Source: Paeniglutamicibacter psychrophenolicus (GTDB lineage Bacteria; Actinomycetota; Actinomycetes; Actinomycetales; Micrococcaceae). From it: a stretch of DNA of 64,000 bases. Numbering within the stretch: the stretch's first letter is position 1; every line of letters starts with the position of its first letter. The notes beneath the pieces are model-generated. The model saw nothing but the letters and a program-made list of their open reading frames with translations. It had not been told where the DNA came from and did no database searches. The stretch covers positions 496,001-560,000 of the forward strand of contig NZ_JAGIOE010000001.1 of NCBI RefSeq assembly GCF_017876575.1, read 5' to 3'. Made by a program: the position numbers and the translations under genes. Positions 48,765 to 57,949 of this stretch are shown here, in pieces.

Positions 48765-49694
48765 TTAGTTGGCCAGGCGCGACTTGAGCCCGGAAACCCA
48801 CTGCTGCGCCTTGGAGAACGCGTCGTCGGAGTTGTGCGCATCCACGGAAGATGACAGGCCCTGGGCCGCCGGGTAGGAACCCAGGAAGCGCAGGTCGGGG
48901 CAGACCCGGTGCAGGCCGGTCAGTGCGTCCGCCACACGTTGCTGGGCCAGATGCCCGTCGACATCCACGGAGAAGAAGTACTTGCCCATTCCTTCGCCGG
49001 TGGGACGCGACTCGATGCGGCTGAGGTTAACCCCGCGCACCACGAACTGTTCCAGGATGTCCATCAGGGCGCCCGGGCGGTCCTCTGCAAGCGGCAGGAT
49101 GACGGTGCTCTTGTCCACGCCGGTCGGTGCCGGGATCGGGCCCGGGCGGGTGACCAGCACGAACCGGGTGACGGCTCCGGCGTTGTCCTCGATGCCGGTG
49201 CGCAGGATCTTCAGCCCCCGTTCCTCGGCGACCAGCGGCGAGCAGATCGCCGCGTCGTGGGTGGTCTCGTCGTCCAGCAACCCCAGTGCTCCGGCGGCGG
49301 TCGAGGACGCCGGGATGAATTCCGCTTGCGGAATGTTTGATTCGGCCCAATTGCGGCATTGCGCCCAGGCGTGCCCGTGGGTGGACACGGAGCGGATCTG
49401 CTCGATGGAATCGATGTTCTGGCGCACGGCCAGCACGAAGGTGATGGTCACCAGGGCCTCGCGCATGATTTGCAGGGCCTCGCCGGTGGCGATGGCGTCA
49501 AGCGTGGTGGTGACACCGCCCTCGACCGAATTCTCGATCGGGACCATGGCCGCGTCGGCCTCCCCGGCGCGGACCATCTCCAGTGCGGCGTTCACGTTCG
49601 CTGCCGGGATGCGCTTGGAATCCCTCGCGTCGGGAACCTGCAGCAGGGCGGCCTCGGTGAAGGTCCCCGCGGGACCCAGGTAGGTATAGATCAT
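48765..49694 (-). CDS. pheA: Prephenate dehydratase
   Basis: Converts prephenate to phenylpyruvate in phenylalanine synthesis. The 309-residue protein has the PDT domain with YLGPAGTFTEAAL at the N-terminus and the TRF motif (GAVTRFVLV). A C-terminal ACT domain carries the ESRPTG phenylalanine-binding motif, so feedback control by phenylalanine is likely. The ATG at 49694 overlaps the rhodanese stop (ATGA). No chorismate mutase is fused, as usual in actinobacteria. Confidence 0.95.
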   Translation of the reverse strand: MIYTYLGPAGTFTEAALLQVPDARDSKRIPAANVNAALEMVRAGEADAAMVPIENSVEGGVTTTLDAIATGEALQIMREALVTITFVLAVRQNIDSIEQIRSVSTHGHAWAQCRNWAESNIPQAEFIPASSTAAGALGLLDDETTHDAAICSPLVAEERGLKILRTGIEDNAGAVTRFVLVTRPGPIPAPTGVDKSTVILPLAEDRPGALMDILEQFVVRGVNLSRIESRPTGEGMGKYFFSVDVDGHLAQQRVADALTGLHRVCPDLRFLGSYPAAQGLSSSVDAHNSDDAFSKAQQWVSGLKSRLAN

Positions 49695-50017
49695 CGGACG
49701 TTGGGCTCCTGGCCGTTTTCGCTCTTGAGTGCCAGCCCGGCTTCCAGCCAGGCCCCGGACCCGCCCGCGATGTTGAACGCGGTGTAGCCCTGCGAGACCA
49801 GCCACGCGGCGGCCTGCGCCGAGCGTCCGCCGGTGCGGCAAATGATGTAGGTGTCTTCGTCCGGGTCAAGTTCCTCGTAGCGGACCGGAAGGTCGCCCAA
49901 CGGAATGTGAATGGCCCCGGCGACATGCCCCTCGGACCATTCGTACTCTTCGCGAACATCCAGGATCAGTGCGCCGGCGGGCACCTGGTCGACTGAAACC
50001 GTTTCAAAATCACTCAT
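49691..50017 (-). CDS. Single-domain rhodanese-like protein
   Basis: A 108-residue rhodanese. The active-site loop IICRTGGRSAQAA holds the cysteine at residue 60, so it is probably catalytic as a sulfurtransferase. The ATG at 50017 has AAAGGAG 4 bases upstream. It overlaps pheA by 4 bases, so the two are co-translated. A role with pheA is not obvious. Confidence 0.9.
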   Translation of the reverse strand: MSDFETVSVDQVPAGALILDVREEYEWSEGHVAGAIHIPLGDLPVRYEELDPDEDTYIICRTGGRSAQAAAWLVSQGYTAFNIAGGSGAWLEAGLALKSENGQEPNVR

Positions 50018-50274
50018 GGCTCTCCTTTGGCTCGCCGGATTCCCTGTTGGCATCCAGCCTAGCGCCCGGGGGTGTTCGGCCACCGCCTCGGTGAAGCGGA
50101 TGTTGCGCCCCCCGAGCGGGACGTTTCACCGGGGCAAACGGGGGCGGCCGGGCACAACGGGGCCGCAACGCCCAACCCGTACTAGTCTCAAGTCAGGCCC
50201 ATGCCCGCTTCCTCCCAGGGCAATGCCCCATGGCGGGCGCCACCGGTGGCCACATCTTTGCAAAGGAGTCCATG

Positions 50275-51657
50275 ATGACCGAGATATCCGAGCTGACAGC
50301 GCTGGAACTTCGCAATGCGCTGCGCCACGGGGAAGTGGGTGCCCGCGATGCCGCCGCACACTTCCTGGAACGCATCGAGGCACTCAACCCCGCCCTGGGA
50401 TCCTTCGTCACCGTCACCGCCGAGCGGGCCATGGACGCCGCCGCGCAGGCGGACTCCGACCTTGCCGCGGGGCACGCCCCGGGCATGCTCCACGGCATGC
50501 CGCTGGCCTACAAGGACCTGCTCGATGTGGCCGGGGTGCCCACCGGCTACGGGACCGCGGCATTTGAGCCGACCCTCGCGCAGAAGGATTCCCCGCTGGT
50601 GGCGACCTTGTCGCGGGCCGGCGCAATTTCACTGGGCAAGACCCAGGTCCCGGAATTCGGGCTGAGCTGCCACTCGGAAAACGACGTGGCTCCGCCGGCC
50701 CGCAACCCGTTGGACCCGACCCGCTCCGCCGGGGGTTCCAGCGGCGGGGAGGCCGCGGCCGTGGCCGCCGGCATGCTGCCCTTCGGCCCCGGCAACGACG
50801 GCGGCGGCTCGGTGCGCATCCCGGCCTCGGCCTGCGGGCTGATCGGGCTCAAGCCCGGACTCGGCACCATCCCCAGCGACATCCTCGATGGCATCGTCGA
50901 CACCTTCGGGGCTCCGCGGCTCACGGTTTCCGGGCCGCTGGCGCGCACCGCGCTGGATGCGGCCCTGCTCATGGACGCGATGGTCGACCCCGAGAAGGAA
51001 ACCTACCTGGAGTCGCTGGGCGAAGGGGCAGTGGATGCCCTGCGCGGGCTGCGCATCGGGGTCAGCACCGCCAGCCCCTTCGCCTCGGCGTATGCGATCA
51101 AGCTCTCATCCGACGCCCATGCGGCACTGGATGCGGGATTCAAGTCCCTGCGCGCCCGGGGCCACCACCTCGAGGAGGCGGAAATCTTCTACGACCGCGC
51201 CTACCCCGAAACCTTTGCCACGGTGTGGACCAGCGGGCTGGCTGCGGCGCCGATCCCGCCGGGCAGCGAGGCGAAGCTGGGGACCCTGGCCCGGTCCTTC
51301 CGCGAACGCGCCACGGCGCGCGAGCACAAGACCAGCGTGGAGGCCGCCGCCCGGTTGACGGAAATCGCCGCGGACTTCCGCACCCAATGGGGCCGCTACG
51401 ACGTGGTGCTCACTCCGGCGATGGCGTTCGCACCCCCGGAAATCGGCTTCTACACCTCGCAGGACGCCGACACCGACTACATGCGCCAATGCCAATACAC
51501 GCCCTACACCTCGATGGTGAATGTCTCGGGGCTTCCGGCCATCACCGTTCCGACGTTCACCACCGCCGCGGGGCTGTCGATGGGCGTGCAAATGATCGGC
51601 AGGGCGGGCTCCGAGGCCATGCTGCTGGCACTGGCAGCCCAACTGACCACAATGTGA
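50275..51657 (+). CDS. Amidase (amidase signature family)
   Basis: A 460-residue amidase-signature protein with the Ser-cisSer-Lys triad: K80 in HGMPLAYKD, S155/S156 in AGGSSGGEAAA, and S179 in DGGGSVRIPAS. This is close to GatA-like and general amidases, but there is no gatB/gatC nearby, so a small-molecule amidase is more likely. AAAGGAG precedes two adjacent ATGs (50272 and 50275); I chose the second for its spacing. The substrate is unknown. Confidence 0.9.
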   Translation: MTEISELTALELRNALRHGEVGARDAAAHFLERIEALNPALGSFVTVTAERAMDAAAQADSDLAAGHAPGMLHGMPLAYKDLLDVAGVPTGYGTAAFEPTLAQKDSPLVATLSRAGAISLGKTQVPEFGLSCHSENDVAPPARNPLDPTRSAGGSSGGEAAAVAAGMLPFGPGNDGGGSVRIPASACGLIGLKPGLGTIPSDILDGIVDTFGAPRLTVSGPLARTALDAALLMDAMVDPEKETYLESLGEGAVDALRGLRIGVSTASPFASAYAIKLSSDAHAALDAGFKSLRARGHHLEEAEIFYDRAYPETFATVWTSGLAAAPIPPGSEAKLGTLARSFRERATAREHKTSVEAAARLTEIAADFRTQWGRYDVVLTPAMAFAPPEIGFYTSQDADTDYMRQCQYTPYTSMVNVSGLPAITVPTFTTAAGLSMGVQMIGRAGSEAMLLALAAQLTTM

Positions 51658-51709
51658 GATTGGTCTACAAAGTAGGCATGGCGCACGTCACGGGCGAAAA
51701 ATTGAATGC

Positions 51710-53167
51710 ATGTCTATATCCACCCCGCTGAAGGACCGGTCCTCGACCGGATTCTTCGGCCACCCCAAAACGCTCTCGAACCTGTTCAGCATCGAGATGT
51801 GGGAACGCTTCTCCTTCTACGGGATGCAAGCGATCCTGGCGTACTACATGTACTTCTCCGTTTCCGAGGGCGGACTCGGACTGTCCAAGGAGCTGGCGCT
51901 CTCCCTGGTCGGCGCCTACGGCGGAGCCGTCTACCTGAGCACCATCCTCGGCGCCTGGCTCGCTGACCGCCTGCTCGGTTCCGAAAAGGTCCTGCTCTCC
52001 TCGGCGTTCATCATCATGGCCGGCCACATCGCCCTGGCCGCGCTGCCCGGCGCCCTGGGACTGGCCATCGGCCTGGTCCTGGTTGCCGTGGGCTCCGGCG
52101 GGCTCAAGGCCAACGCCACGGCCCTGGTCGGCTCCCTGTACTCCAAGGAAGACACCCGCCGCGATGCCGGATTCTCGATCTTCTACATGGGCGTGAACAT
52201 CGGCGGCCTGCTCGGCCCGCTGCTCACCGGCTTCCTGCACCAGCGCTGGGGCTTCCACATCGGCTTCGCCGCCGCCGCGGTCGGCATGGCCGTGGGCGTG
52301 GGCGTCTACATGATGGGCCGCAAGGACCTGCCGGCATCCGTCCACGTGGTGGCCAACCCGCTGCCGGCCGGCGCACGCAAGAAGTACGCGCTGTACCTGG
52401 TGGCCTTCATCGTCGTGGTCGTGGCGCTGTTCTCGCTGAAGATCGTCACCCCGGCAACGCTGGCCAACGCCATCGCGCTGGCCGTCATCGCGGCCTCCAT
52501 CATCTACTTCGCCCTGATGCTGCGCTCCAAGCGCGTCACAACCGTGGAGCGCAAGCACGTGCTGGCCTTCATCCCGCTGTACGTCGCCTCGGCCGCGTTC
52601 TGGGCACTGTTCCAGCAGCAGTTCACGTTCATCGCCGTGTACTCGGAGGAACGCCTGGACCGCACGCTGTTCGGCTGGGAAATTCCCGCCTCCTGGGTCC
52701 AGTCGATCAACCCGGTGTTCATCATCGTGCTGGCCGGCGTCTTCGCGACCCTGTGGACCAAGCTGGGCACCCGCCAGCCGGGCACCGTGGCGAAGTTCTC
52801 CGCCGCGCTGATGATCGTCGGCACCGCGTTCCTGGTTTTCATCCCGCTTGAATCGCTGGAGAAGACCCCGCTGCTGGCGCTGGTCGGGATCCTGCTGCTG
52901 TGCACCCTGGCCGAGCTGCTGCTGAGCCCCATCGGCCAGTCGGTGACCACCAAGCTGGCCCCGGCGGCCTTCGGCACGCAGATGATCGCGCTGTTCTTCC
53001 TCTCGGTGTCCCTGGGCACCACGCTGGCCGGCATCCTGGCCGGCTTCTACACCGAGGGCAACGAGATCACCTACTTCCTGGCCCTGGGCGGCACCGCGAT
53101 CGTGCTGGGCATCGCCCTGCTGGTTTCCGCGCCGGCCCTGAAGAAGCTCATGGGCGAGGTCCGCTAG
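51710..53167 (+). CDS. Proton-dependent oligopeptide transporter (POT/PTR family)
   Basis: A 485-residue transporter with about 14 hydrophobic segments, importing di- and tripeptides with protons. It has the proton-coupling motif EMWERFSFY at residues 29-37 and the family signature FSIFYMGVNIGGLLGP. It is like DtpT and YjdL proteins. The start at 51710 lacks a clear Shine-Dalgarno. It follows the amidase by about 50 bases and could share its transcript. Confidence 0.93.
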   Translation: MSISTPLKDRSSTGFFGHPKTLSNLFSIEMWERFSFYGMQAILAYYMYFSVSEGGLGLSKELALSLVGAYGGAVYLSTILGAWLADRLLGSEKVLLSSAFIIMAGHIALAALPGALGLAIGLVLVAVGSGGLKANATALVGSLYSKEDTRRDAGFSIFYMGVNIGGLLGPLLTGFLHQRWGFHIGFAAAAVGMAVGVGVYMMGRKDLPASVHVVANPLPAGARKKYALYLVAFIVVVVALFSLKIVTPATLANAIALAVIAASIIYFALMLRSKRVTTVERKHVLAFIPLYVASAAFWALFQQQFTFIAVYSEERLDRTLFGWEIPASWVQSINPVFIIVLAGVFATLWTKLGTRQPGTVAKFSAALMIVGTAFLVFIPLESLEKTPLLALVGILLLCTLAELLLSPIGQSVTTKLAPAAFGTQMIALFFLSVSLGTTLAGILAGFYTEGNEITYFLALGGTAIVLGIALLVSAPALKKLMGEVR

Positions 53168-53193
53168 GACCATCCCGCGCACCGAGCGCATGA

Positions 53194-53240
53194 AAACAGC
53201 GGCCGCACCCGGCATCCAAGCCCGGGTGCGGCCGCTGTTT
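53194..53240. terminator. Strong bidirectional terminator
   Basis: A perfect 19-bp stem (53194-53212 with 53222-53240) with AAAA before it and TTTATTA after it separates the convergent POT and DUF4190 genes. It is suitable for both directions. Confidence 0.88.
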
Positions 53241-53266
53241 ATTAGTTCCAGGCCGTCGGTGCGGCG

Positions 53267-53782
53267 TCAGTACAGCCCACCCAGGGCCACCATCACGAAG
53301 AGCACCATCAATCCCAGGAACGCCAGCGAAAGATAGCCAAGGACCAGGCCGGCGATGGCCATGCCGCGGGCATGCGGCTCGCGTTTCAAGGCCATGTGCC
53401 CGCAGATGACCGCCACGATCTGCGGAACCAGGATCATGCCGGCACTGAAAAAGCCCACGAGTCCGGTCACCAGCGACACGATCGACAGGACGCTGCTCGG
53501 GGCCGCTGCCGGCATCGGGTATCCGGGCTGGGGGTAGCCCGGTGCCGGGTACTGCTGCGGATAGCCGGGCTGGCCACCCGCCTGTTGCCCGGCGTGCTGC
53601 CCGGCGAATCCGTACCCGCGGCCGTTCGGGGCCCCGGCAACCGGCGGCGCATCCAACGGCATATCCAGGTACGGGTTGCGCGGTGGTGCCGCGTGCGGGT
53701 TGCGCGACCAGCGCGGGTCGTTCGGATCGTCAAACGACGGTTCCGCCGCGGGCTCGTGCGCTCCGTCTTCGTCCTTGGCCAT
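53267..53782 (-). CDS. DUF4190 membrane protein, paralogue 1
   Basis: A 171-residue protein with an N-terminal proline-rich, acidic and Gly/Tyr/Gln-rich cytoplasmic part (PGYPQQYPAPGYPQPGYP region near 85-105) and two C-terminal membrane segments of the DUF4190 type. GGAAGGA lies just upstream of the ATG at 53782. The next gene upstream is a paralogue of the same length. Function is unknown; such proteins often act in cell-envelope or division contexts. Confidence 0.82.
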   Translation of the reverse strand: MAKDEDGAHEPAAEPSFDDPNDPRWSRNPHAAPPRNPYLDMPLDAPPVAGAPNGRGYGFAGQHAGQQAGGQPGYPQQYPAPGYPQPGYPMPAAAPSSVLSIVSLVTGLVGFFSAGMILVPQIVAVICGHMALKREPHARGMAIAGLVLGYLSLAFLGLMVLFVMVALGGLY

Positions 53783-53984
53783 GGTTTCCTTCCCCCTCCA
53801 GCGACCCGGCCCACACCGCACGGAGGTTCGTGAAGTGGGGCGCGGCTTCTGGTTCCCCAGCTTAGCGACGATCCGGCACGCCGCCCATCCCCGGTTCAAG
53901 GCCAGTGCGAAGCCCGATGGAGCCAAATGGGCGTGGCGGCGGGCACCGCGGCCGCAACAACCGGGCCGGCAACGGGCAAAACGC

Positions 53985-54500
53985 TCAGGCGCCGGGGACG
54001 CGTCCGATGATCATGTAGCCGAAGATGATCACGATCACCCGCATACCCAGCATCATGTAGCCGATGACCAGCCCGAACACCGCAATGGGGCGGGCATGCG
54101 GCTCGCGCCGCAAGGACAGGTGCCCGCAGGCGATCGCCACGACCTGGGGAATGAGGAACATGCCAAAGGTGAAGAATCCGATGATGGCCGCCACCAGGGA
54201 AACCACGGCAAGCTTCCGGCTCCGGCTGGCCTCCTGCACGGGGTAACCGGGCTGCTGCCATCCCTGCGGCGGCTGGCCCCGGCTCCACGCCTCGTTCTGT
54301 CCCGGCCGGTTTCCCTGGCCGGCGAAACCGTACCCGCGGCCGTCCGGGCCCCCGGCAATCGGTGGTGCATCCAACGGCATCTGCTGGTAGGGGTTGCGGG
54401 GAGGCGCCGCGTGCGGGTTCTGCGACCAGCGCGGGTCCCTCGGATCGTCAAACGACGGTCCCGCATCGGGCTCGTTCGGGCCCTGCTCGTGCGTGGCCAA
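53985..54500 (-). CDS. DUF4190 membrane protein, paralogue 2, TTG start
   Basis: A 171-residue paralogue of the downstream gene, with the same DPRWS...NPHAAPPRNPY segment and two C-terminal membrane segments. The TTG at 54500 has GGAAGGGA at the same distance as the paralogue's ATG and yields exactly the same length, supporting the start over an upstream ATG. Function is unknown. It diverges from the M4 protease gene. Confidence 0.82.
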   Translation of the reverse strand: MATHEQGPNEPDAGPSFDDPRDPRWSQNPHAAPPRNPYQQMPLDAPPIAGGPDGRGYGFAGQGNRPGQNEAWSRGQPPQGWQQPGYPVQEASRSRKLAVVSLVAAIIGFFTFGMFLIPQVVAIACGHLSLRREPHARPIAVFGLVIGYMMLGMRVIVIIFGYMIIGRVPGA

Positions 54501-54654
54501 GGGGTTTCCCTTCCATGCCCGGGCTCGTGCGGCGGGAGGCTGTCCCGCCCGCCGCGCCCTTCGACGCGGCACCGGCCCGCCCCAAGCTTACGTTCGATCC
54601 CGGCCACAGCGTGCTCACATCGGTCGCTCAGGATCCGGTGGGAGAGTTGGCACC

Positions 54655-55851
54655 ATGGACAAGGAAACCCAACCTCCAGCCGCAGACCCCCACCCCCGGC
54701 ACCATGCGGTGCCACCGTACCTGCTGGTGTCGATGGCCGCCTGCGACGGGGCGTGGGAAGCCCCGGCGGCGATGCGCGACTTCATCGCGCAACCGCCGGC
54801 GGAAGGCGACCGGGGACTTCCGGGCGAACCTGCGGGCGCGGGCAGCGAAACCCGTCGCCGCATCGCCACCCGCGCACGCCGGACGCTGCTGCTGGACCAG
54901 GCACTGCTGCACGAGCGGGCCACCACGCACACCGACATCGCCCGGCTGCTGGACCCCGCCGGACACCTGGTGCGGGTCATTTCCGACGCCCGGGGCGCGG
55001 AGACCACCCCCGGAACCACCGTGCGCACCGAGGGCCAGGACCCGGGGCAGGACGAGAACTCAAACCGTGCCTACGACGGGCTGGGCGAGGTCTATGAGTT
55101 CCTCGCCGACATGTTCAAGCGCTCCAGCCTCGACGGCGCCGGGCTGGTGCTGCGCGGCACCGTGCACTACGGGCAGCACTACGACAACGCGTTCTGGGAC
55201 GGCACCCAAATGGTCATGGGCGACGGGGACGGGGAGGTCTTCAATTCCTTCACCTCCTCGCTGTCGGTGATCGCGCACGAGCTGGGGCACGGGCTGCTGC
55301 AATACACCACCAACCTGGACTACCGGGGCCAATCCGGCGCGCTGAACGAGTCGATCGCCGATGTCTTCGGCGCCCTGGTGGAGCAGTTCGTTGCCGGCGA
55401 CGACGCGGCGTCCGCCAGCTGGCTGATCGGCAAGGGGCTGTTCACCAACGCCGTCCAGGGCGTGGCGCTGCGTTCGATGGCAGCCCCGGGCACCGCCTAC
55501 GACGACCCGATCCTGGGCAAGGACCCGCAACCGGCAACCATGGCCGGCTACGTGGACACGGCCGCGGACAACGGCGGAGTGCACCTGAACTCCGGCATCC
55601 CCAACCACGCCTTCTACCTCTTCGCCACCGCGCTGGGCGGCAACGCCTGGGAAACCGCCGGGTCCCTGTGGTTCAACGTGATCGCCACCCGCTCCCTGCC
55701 GCAGGACGCGGACTTCGGCACCTTCGCCGAACAGACCCTGCTCCAGGCCCGCCGCGACCACGGCGCCGGATCCGCCGTCGAGCGGGCCCTGGCCGAAGCA
55801 TGGGACGCCGTCGGGGTCGAACCCGTCATCCAGGAGGCGGTCCATGGCTGA
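54655..55851 (+). CDS. Protealysin-like M4 metalloprotease
   Basis: A 398-residue thermolysin-family (M4) protease without a signal peptide, so probably cytoplasmic or released by a non-Sec route. The zinc motif HELGH is at residues 208-212 with E232 as third ligand, and H310 in GVHLNSG is the transition-state histidine. The short N-terminal part contains PPYLL (residues 20-24), the typical motif of the protealysin-type propeptide. It overlaps by 8 bases the downstream gene, which resembles emfourin. GGAG lies upstream of the ATG at a long spacing. Confidence 0.92.
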   Translation: MDKETQPPAADPHPRHHAVPPYLLVSMAACDGAWEAPAAMRDFIAQPPAEGDRGLPGEPAGAGSETRRRIATRARRTLLLDQALLHERATTHTDIARLLDPAGHLVRVISDARGAETTPGTTVRTEGQDPGQDENSNRAYDGLGEVYEFLADMFKRSSLDGAGLVLRGTVHYGQHYDNAFWDGTQMVMGDGDGEVFNSFTSSLSVIAHELGHGLLQYTTNLDYRGQSGALNESIADVFGALVEQFVAGDDAASASWLIGKGLFTNAVQGVALRSMAAPGTAYDDPILGKDPQPATMAGYVDTAADNGGVHLNSGIPNHAFYLFATALGGNAWETAGSLWFNVIATRSLPQDADFGTFAEQTLLQARRDHGAGSAVERALAEAWDAVGVEPVIQEAVHG

Positions 55852-56164
55852 GAACCGCAACGAAGTTCTGGTCATCCGCGTGGCGCGCTCCGGCGGGGTC
55901 GCCGGGATTTCCCGCACCGGGATCCTGGAACTCCACGCGCAGCACCCCGTGCACGAACAGGAGGCCTCCTGGCTCCGCATTGCCCGCGACGCCCTGGATG
56001 AGCTGCGGTCGCTGGAGGAAGCCAAGGCTCCGTCCCTGGTGCGCGATGCGTTCACCTGGTCGCTGAGCATCGACGGGGAAGACCATTGCGTGCCCGACAC
56101 GCTGCTGACCGGCCCGGCCCGGACCCTGGCCGAACACGTCATTGCGCTCCCGCGCCGCCCCTGA
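55844..56164 (+). CDS. Emfourin-like inhibitor of M4 protease
   Basis: A 106-residue protein whose central segment VARSGGVAGISRTG resembles emfourin, the protealysin inhibitor described from the Serratia protealysin operon. It starts 8 bases before the end of the M4 protease gene, so the pair is translationally coupled. It would bind and hold the protease inactive in the cytoplasm. The family match is by recalled pattern; the inhibitory role is inferred from context. Confidence 0.75.
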   Translation: MAENRNEVLVIRVARSGGVAGISRTGILELHAQHPVHEQEASWLRIARDALDELRSLEEAKAPSLVRDAFTWSLSIDGEDHCVPDTLLTGPARTLAEHVIALPRRP

Positions 56165-56225
56165 ACACCCGGTGTCCAACGACGTGGGCGGGGCACCGCC
56201 GGAGAATCAATGAGAAACTGGTGCC

Positions 56226-57863
56226 ATGGCCCATCCTCGCGCCGGGACCCCGGCACTGCCCCAAGACCTGATCGACCTTTCAGCGGTGCGCGACGCGTAC
56301 TTCGACATCCACCCGGATCCGTCCGACCCCGCCCAGCGCGTGGCCTTCGGCACCTCCGGGCACCGCGGCACCTCCACCAACGGCTCCTTCAACGAGGACC
56401 ACATCGCCGCCATCACCCAGGCAATCGTCGAATACCGGCGCGGCGCGGGCATCACCGGCCCGCTGTTTGTCGGCAAGGACACCCACGCGCTCTCGGACCC
56501 CGCGCAGGACACGGTGCTGGAGGTGCTGGCCGGCAACGACGTGGCGATCCTGGCGGACGCGCGCACCGGCTGGACCCCCACCCCCGCGCTGAGCCACGCG
56601 ATCCTGAGGCACAACGCCGATCCCTCGGCCCCGCGCGCCGACGGCATCATCATCACCCCCTCGCACAACCCGCCGGCCGACGGCGGGCTGAAGTACAACC
56701 CGCCGCACGGCGGACCGGCAGACACCGATGCCACCTCCTGGATCGCCAACCGCGCCAACGGGCTGCTGGAGGCCAAGCTGGACGGGGTCAAGCGCACCTC
56801 GCTGGGCGCCGCCCGCCTGGGTGGCAAGATCGGTTCCTTCGATTTCCTCGCCTCCTACGTCGATGACCTGCCCTCGGTGCTGGACCTGGACGCGATCCGC
56901 GCCTCGGGCCTGCGCATCGGCGCGGACCCGATGGGCGGTGCCGCGGTGGACTACTGGGGCGCGATCGCCGAGCGGCACAAGCTGGATTTGACCGTGGTGA
57001 ACCCCGGGGTGGACCCGCGCTTTGCGTTCATGACGCTGGACACCGACGGGAAGATCCGCATGGATTGCTCCTCGGCCCACGCGATGGCCTCGCTGGTCGC
57101 CGCGCGCAATGCCTATGACATCTCCACGGGCAACGACGCGGACGCCGACCGCCACGGCATCGTCACCCCGGATGCCGGGCTGATGAACCCCAACCACTTC
57201 CTGGCCGTGGCCATCGACTACCTCTACACCCACCGCACCGGCTGGTCCAAGGACGCCGGGATCGGCAAGACCCTGGTCTCCTCCTCGATGATCGACCGGG
57301 TGGCCGCGAAGCTTGGCCGCACCCTGGTGGAGGTCCCGGTGGGCTTCAAGTGGTTCGTGCCGGGCCTGCTGGATGGCACCGGCGCCTTCGGCGGCGAGGA
57401 ATCGGCCGGCGCATCGTTCCTGCGCCGCGACGGGCGCACCTGGACCACCGACAAGGACGGGATCCTGCTGGCACTGCTGGCCAGCGAAATCACCGCGGTC
57501 ACCGGCTCCACGCCGTCGAAGCACTACGCCGCACTTGCCGCCGAGCACGGGGCCCCCAGCTACGCGCGCCTGGACGCCGTCGCGGACCGGGACCAAAAGG
57601 CCCGCTTGGCCAACCTGTCCGCCACCGACGTCACCGCCGATTCGCTGGCCGGCGAGAAGATCACCGCACGGCTGACCGAGGCTCCGGGCAACGGGGCGAA
57701 GATCGGCGGACTGAAGGTCACCACCCAAAACGCCTGGTTTGCCGCGCGGCCCTCGGGCACCGAGGACAAGTACAAGATCTACGCCGAGTCGTTCCTGGGC
57801 GCGGAGCACCTGGCCCGGGTGCAGGACGAGGCCAGGACCATCGTCGACACCGTCCTGGGCTAG
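56226..57863 (+). CDS. pgm: Phosphoglucomutase (alpha-D-glucose phosphate-specific)
   Basis: Interconverts glucose-1- and glucose-6-phosphate. The 545-residue protein has the phosphoserine loop TPSHNP with S146, the metal loop DADADRHG and the sugar-binding GEESAG. The length and sequence fit the E. coli Pgm type. The ATG at 56226 has a weak ribosome-binding site. It is convergent with the aldehyde dehydrogenase. Confidence 0.95.
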   Translation: MAHPRAGTPALPQDLIDLSAVRDAYFDIHPDPSDPAQRVAFGTSGHRGTSTNGSFNEDHIAAITQAIVEYRRGAGITGPLFVGKDTHALSDPAQDTVLEVLAGNDVAILADARTGWTPTPALSHAILRHNADPSAPRADGIIITPSHNPPADGGLKYNPPHGGPADTDATSWIANRANGLLEAKLDGVKRTSLGAARLGGKIGSFDFLASYVDDLPSVLDLDAIRASGLRIGADPMGGAAVDYWGAIAERHKLDLTVVNPGVDPRFAFMTLDTDGKIRMDCSSAHAMASLVAARNAYDISTGNDADADRHGIVTPDAGLMNPNHFLAVAIDYLYTHRTGWSKDAGIGKTLVSSSMIDRVAAKLGRTLVEVPVGFKWFVPGLLDGTGAFGGEESAGASFLRRDGRTWTTDKDGILLALLASEITAVTGSTPSKHYAALAAEHGAPSYARLDAVADRDQKARLANLSATDVTADSLAGEKITARLTEAPGNGAKIGGLKVTTQNAWFAARPSGTEDKYKIYAESFLGAEHLARVQDEARTIVDTVLG

Positions 57864-57873
57864 GTCGGGTACC

Positions 57874-57908
57874 GCGGGGCGGGCACGGCCATGCCGCGCC
57901 TGCCCCGC
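57874..57908. terminator. Hairpin between convergent pgm and aldehyde dehydrogenase genes
   Basis: Arms GCGGGGCGGGCACGGC and GCCGCGCCTGCCCCGC pair with two wobble positions around CAT. It can end both convergent transcripts. Confidence 0.6.
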
Positions 57909-57949
57909 AATACCGGCAACCACCTACAGGTATGCGACCATAGGCATAT

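Noticed and set aside
50275-51657. GatA subunit of the Glu-tRNA amidotransferase
   Set aside because: Amidase motifs alone are shared by many enzymes; no gatB or gatC is adjacent.
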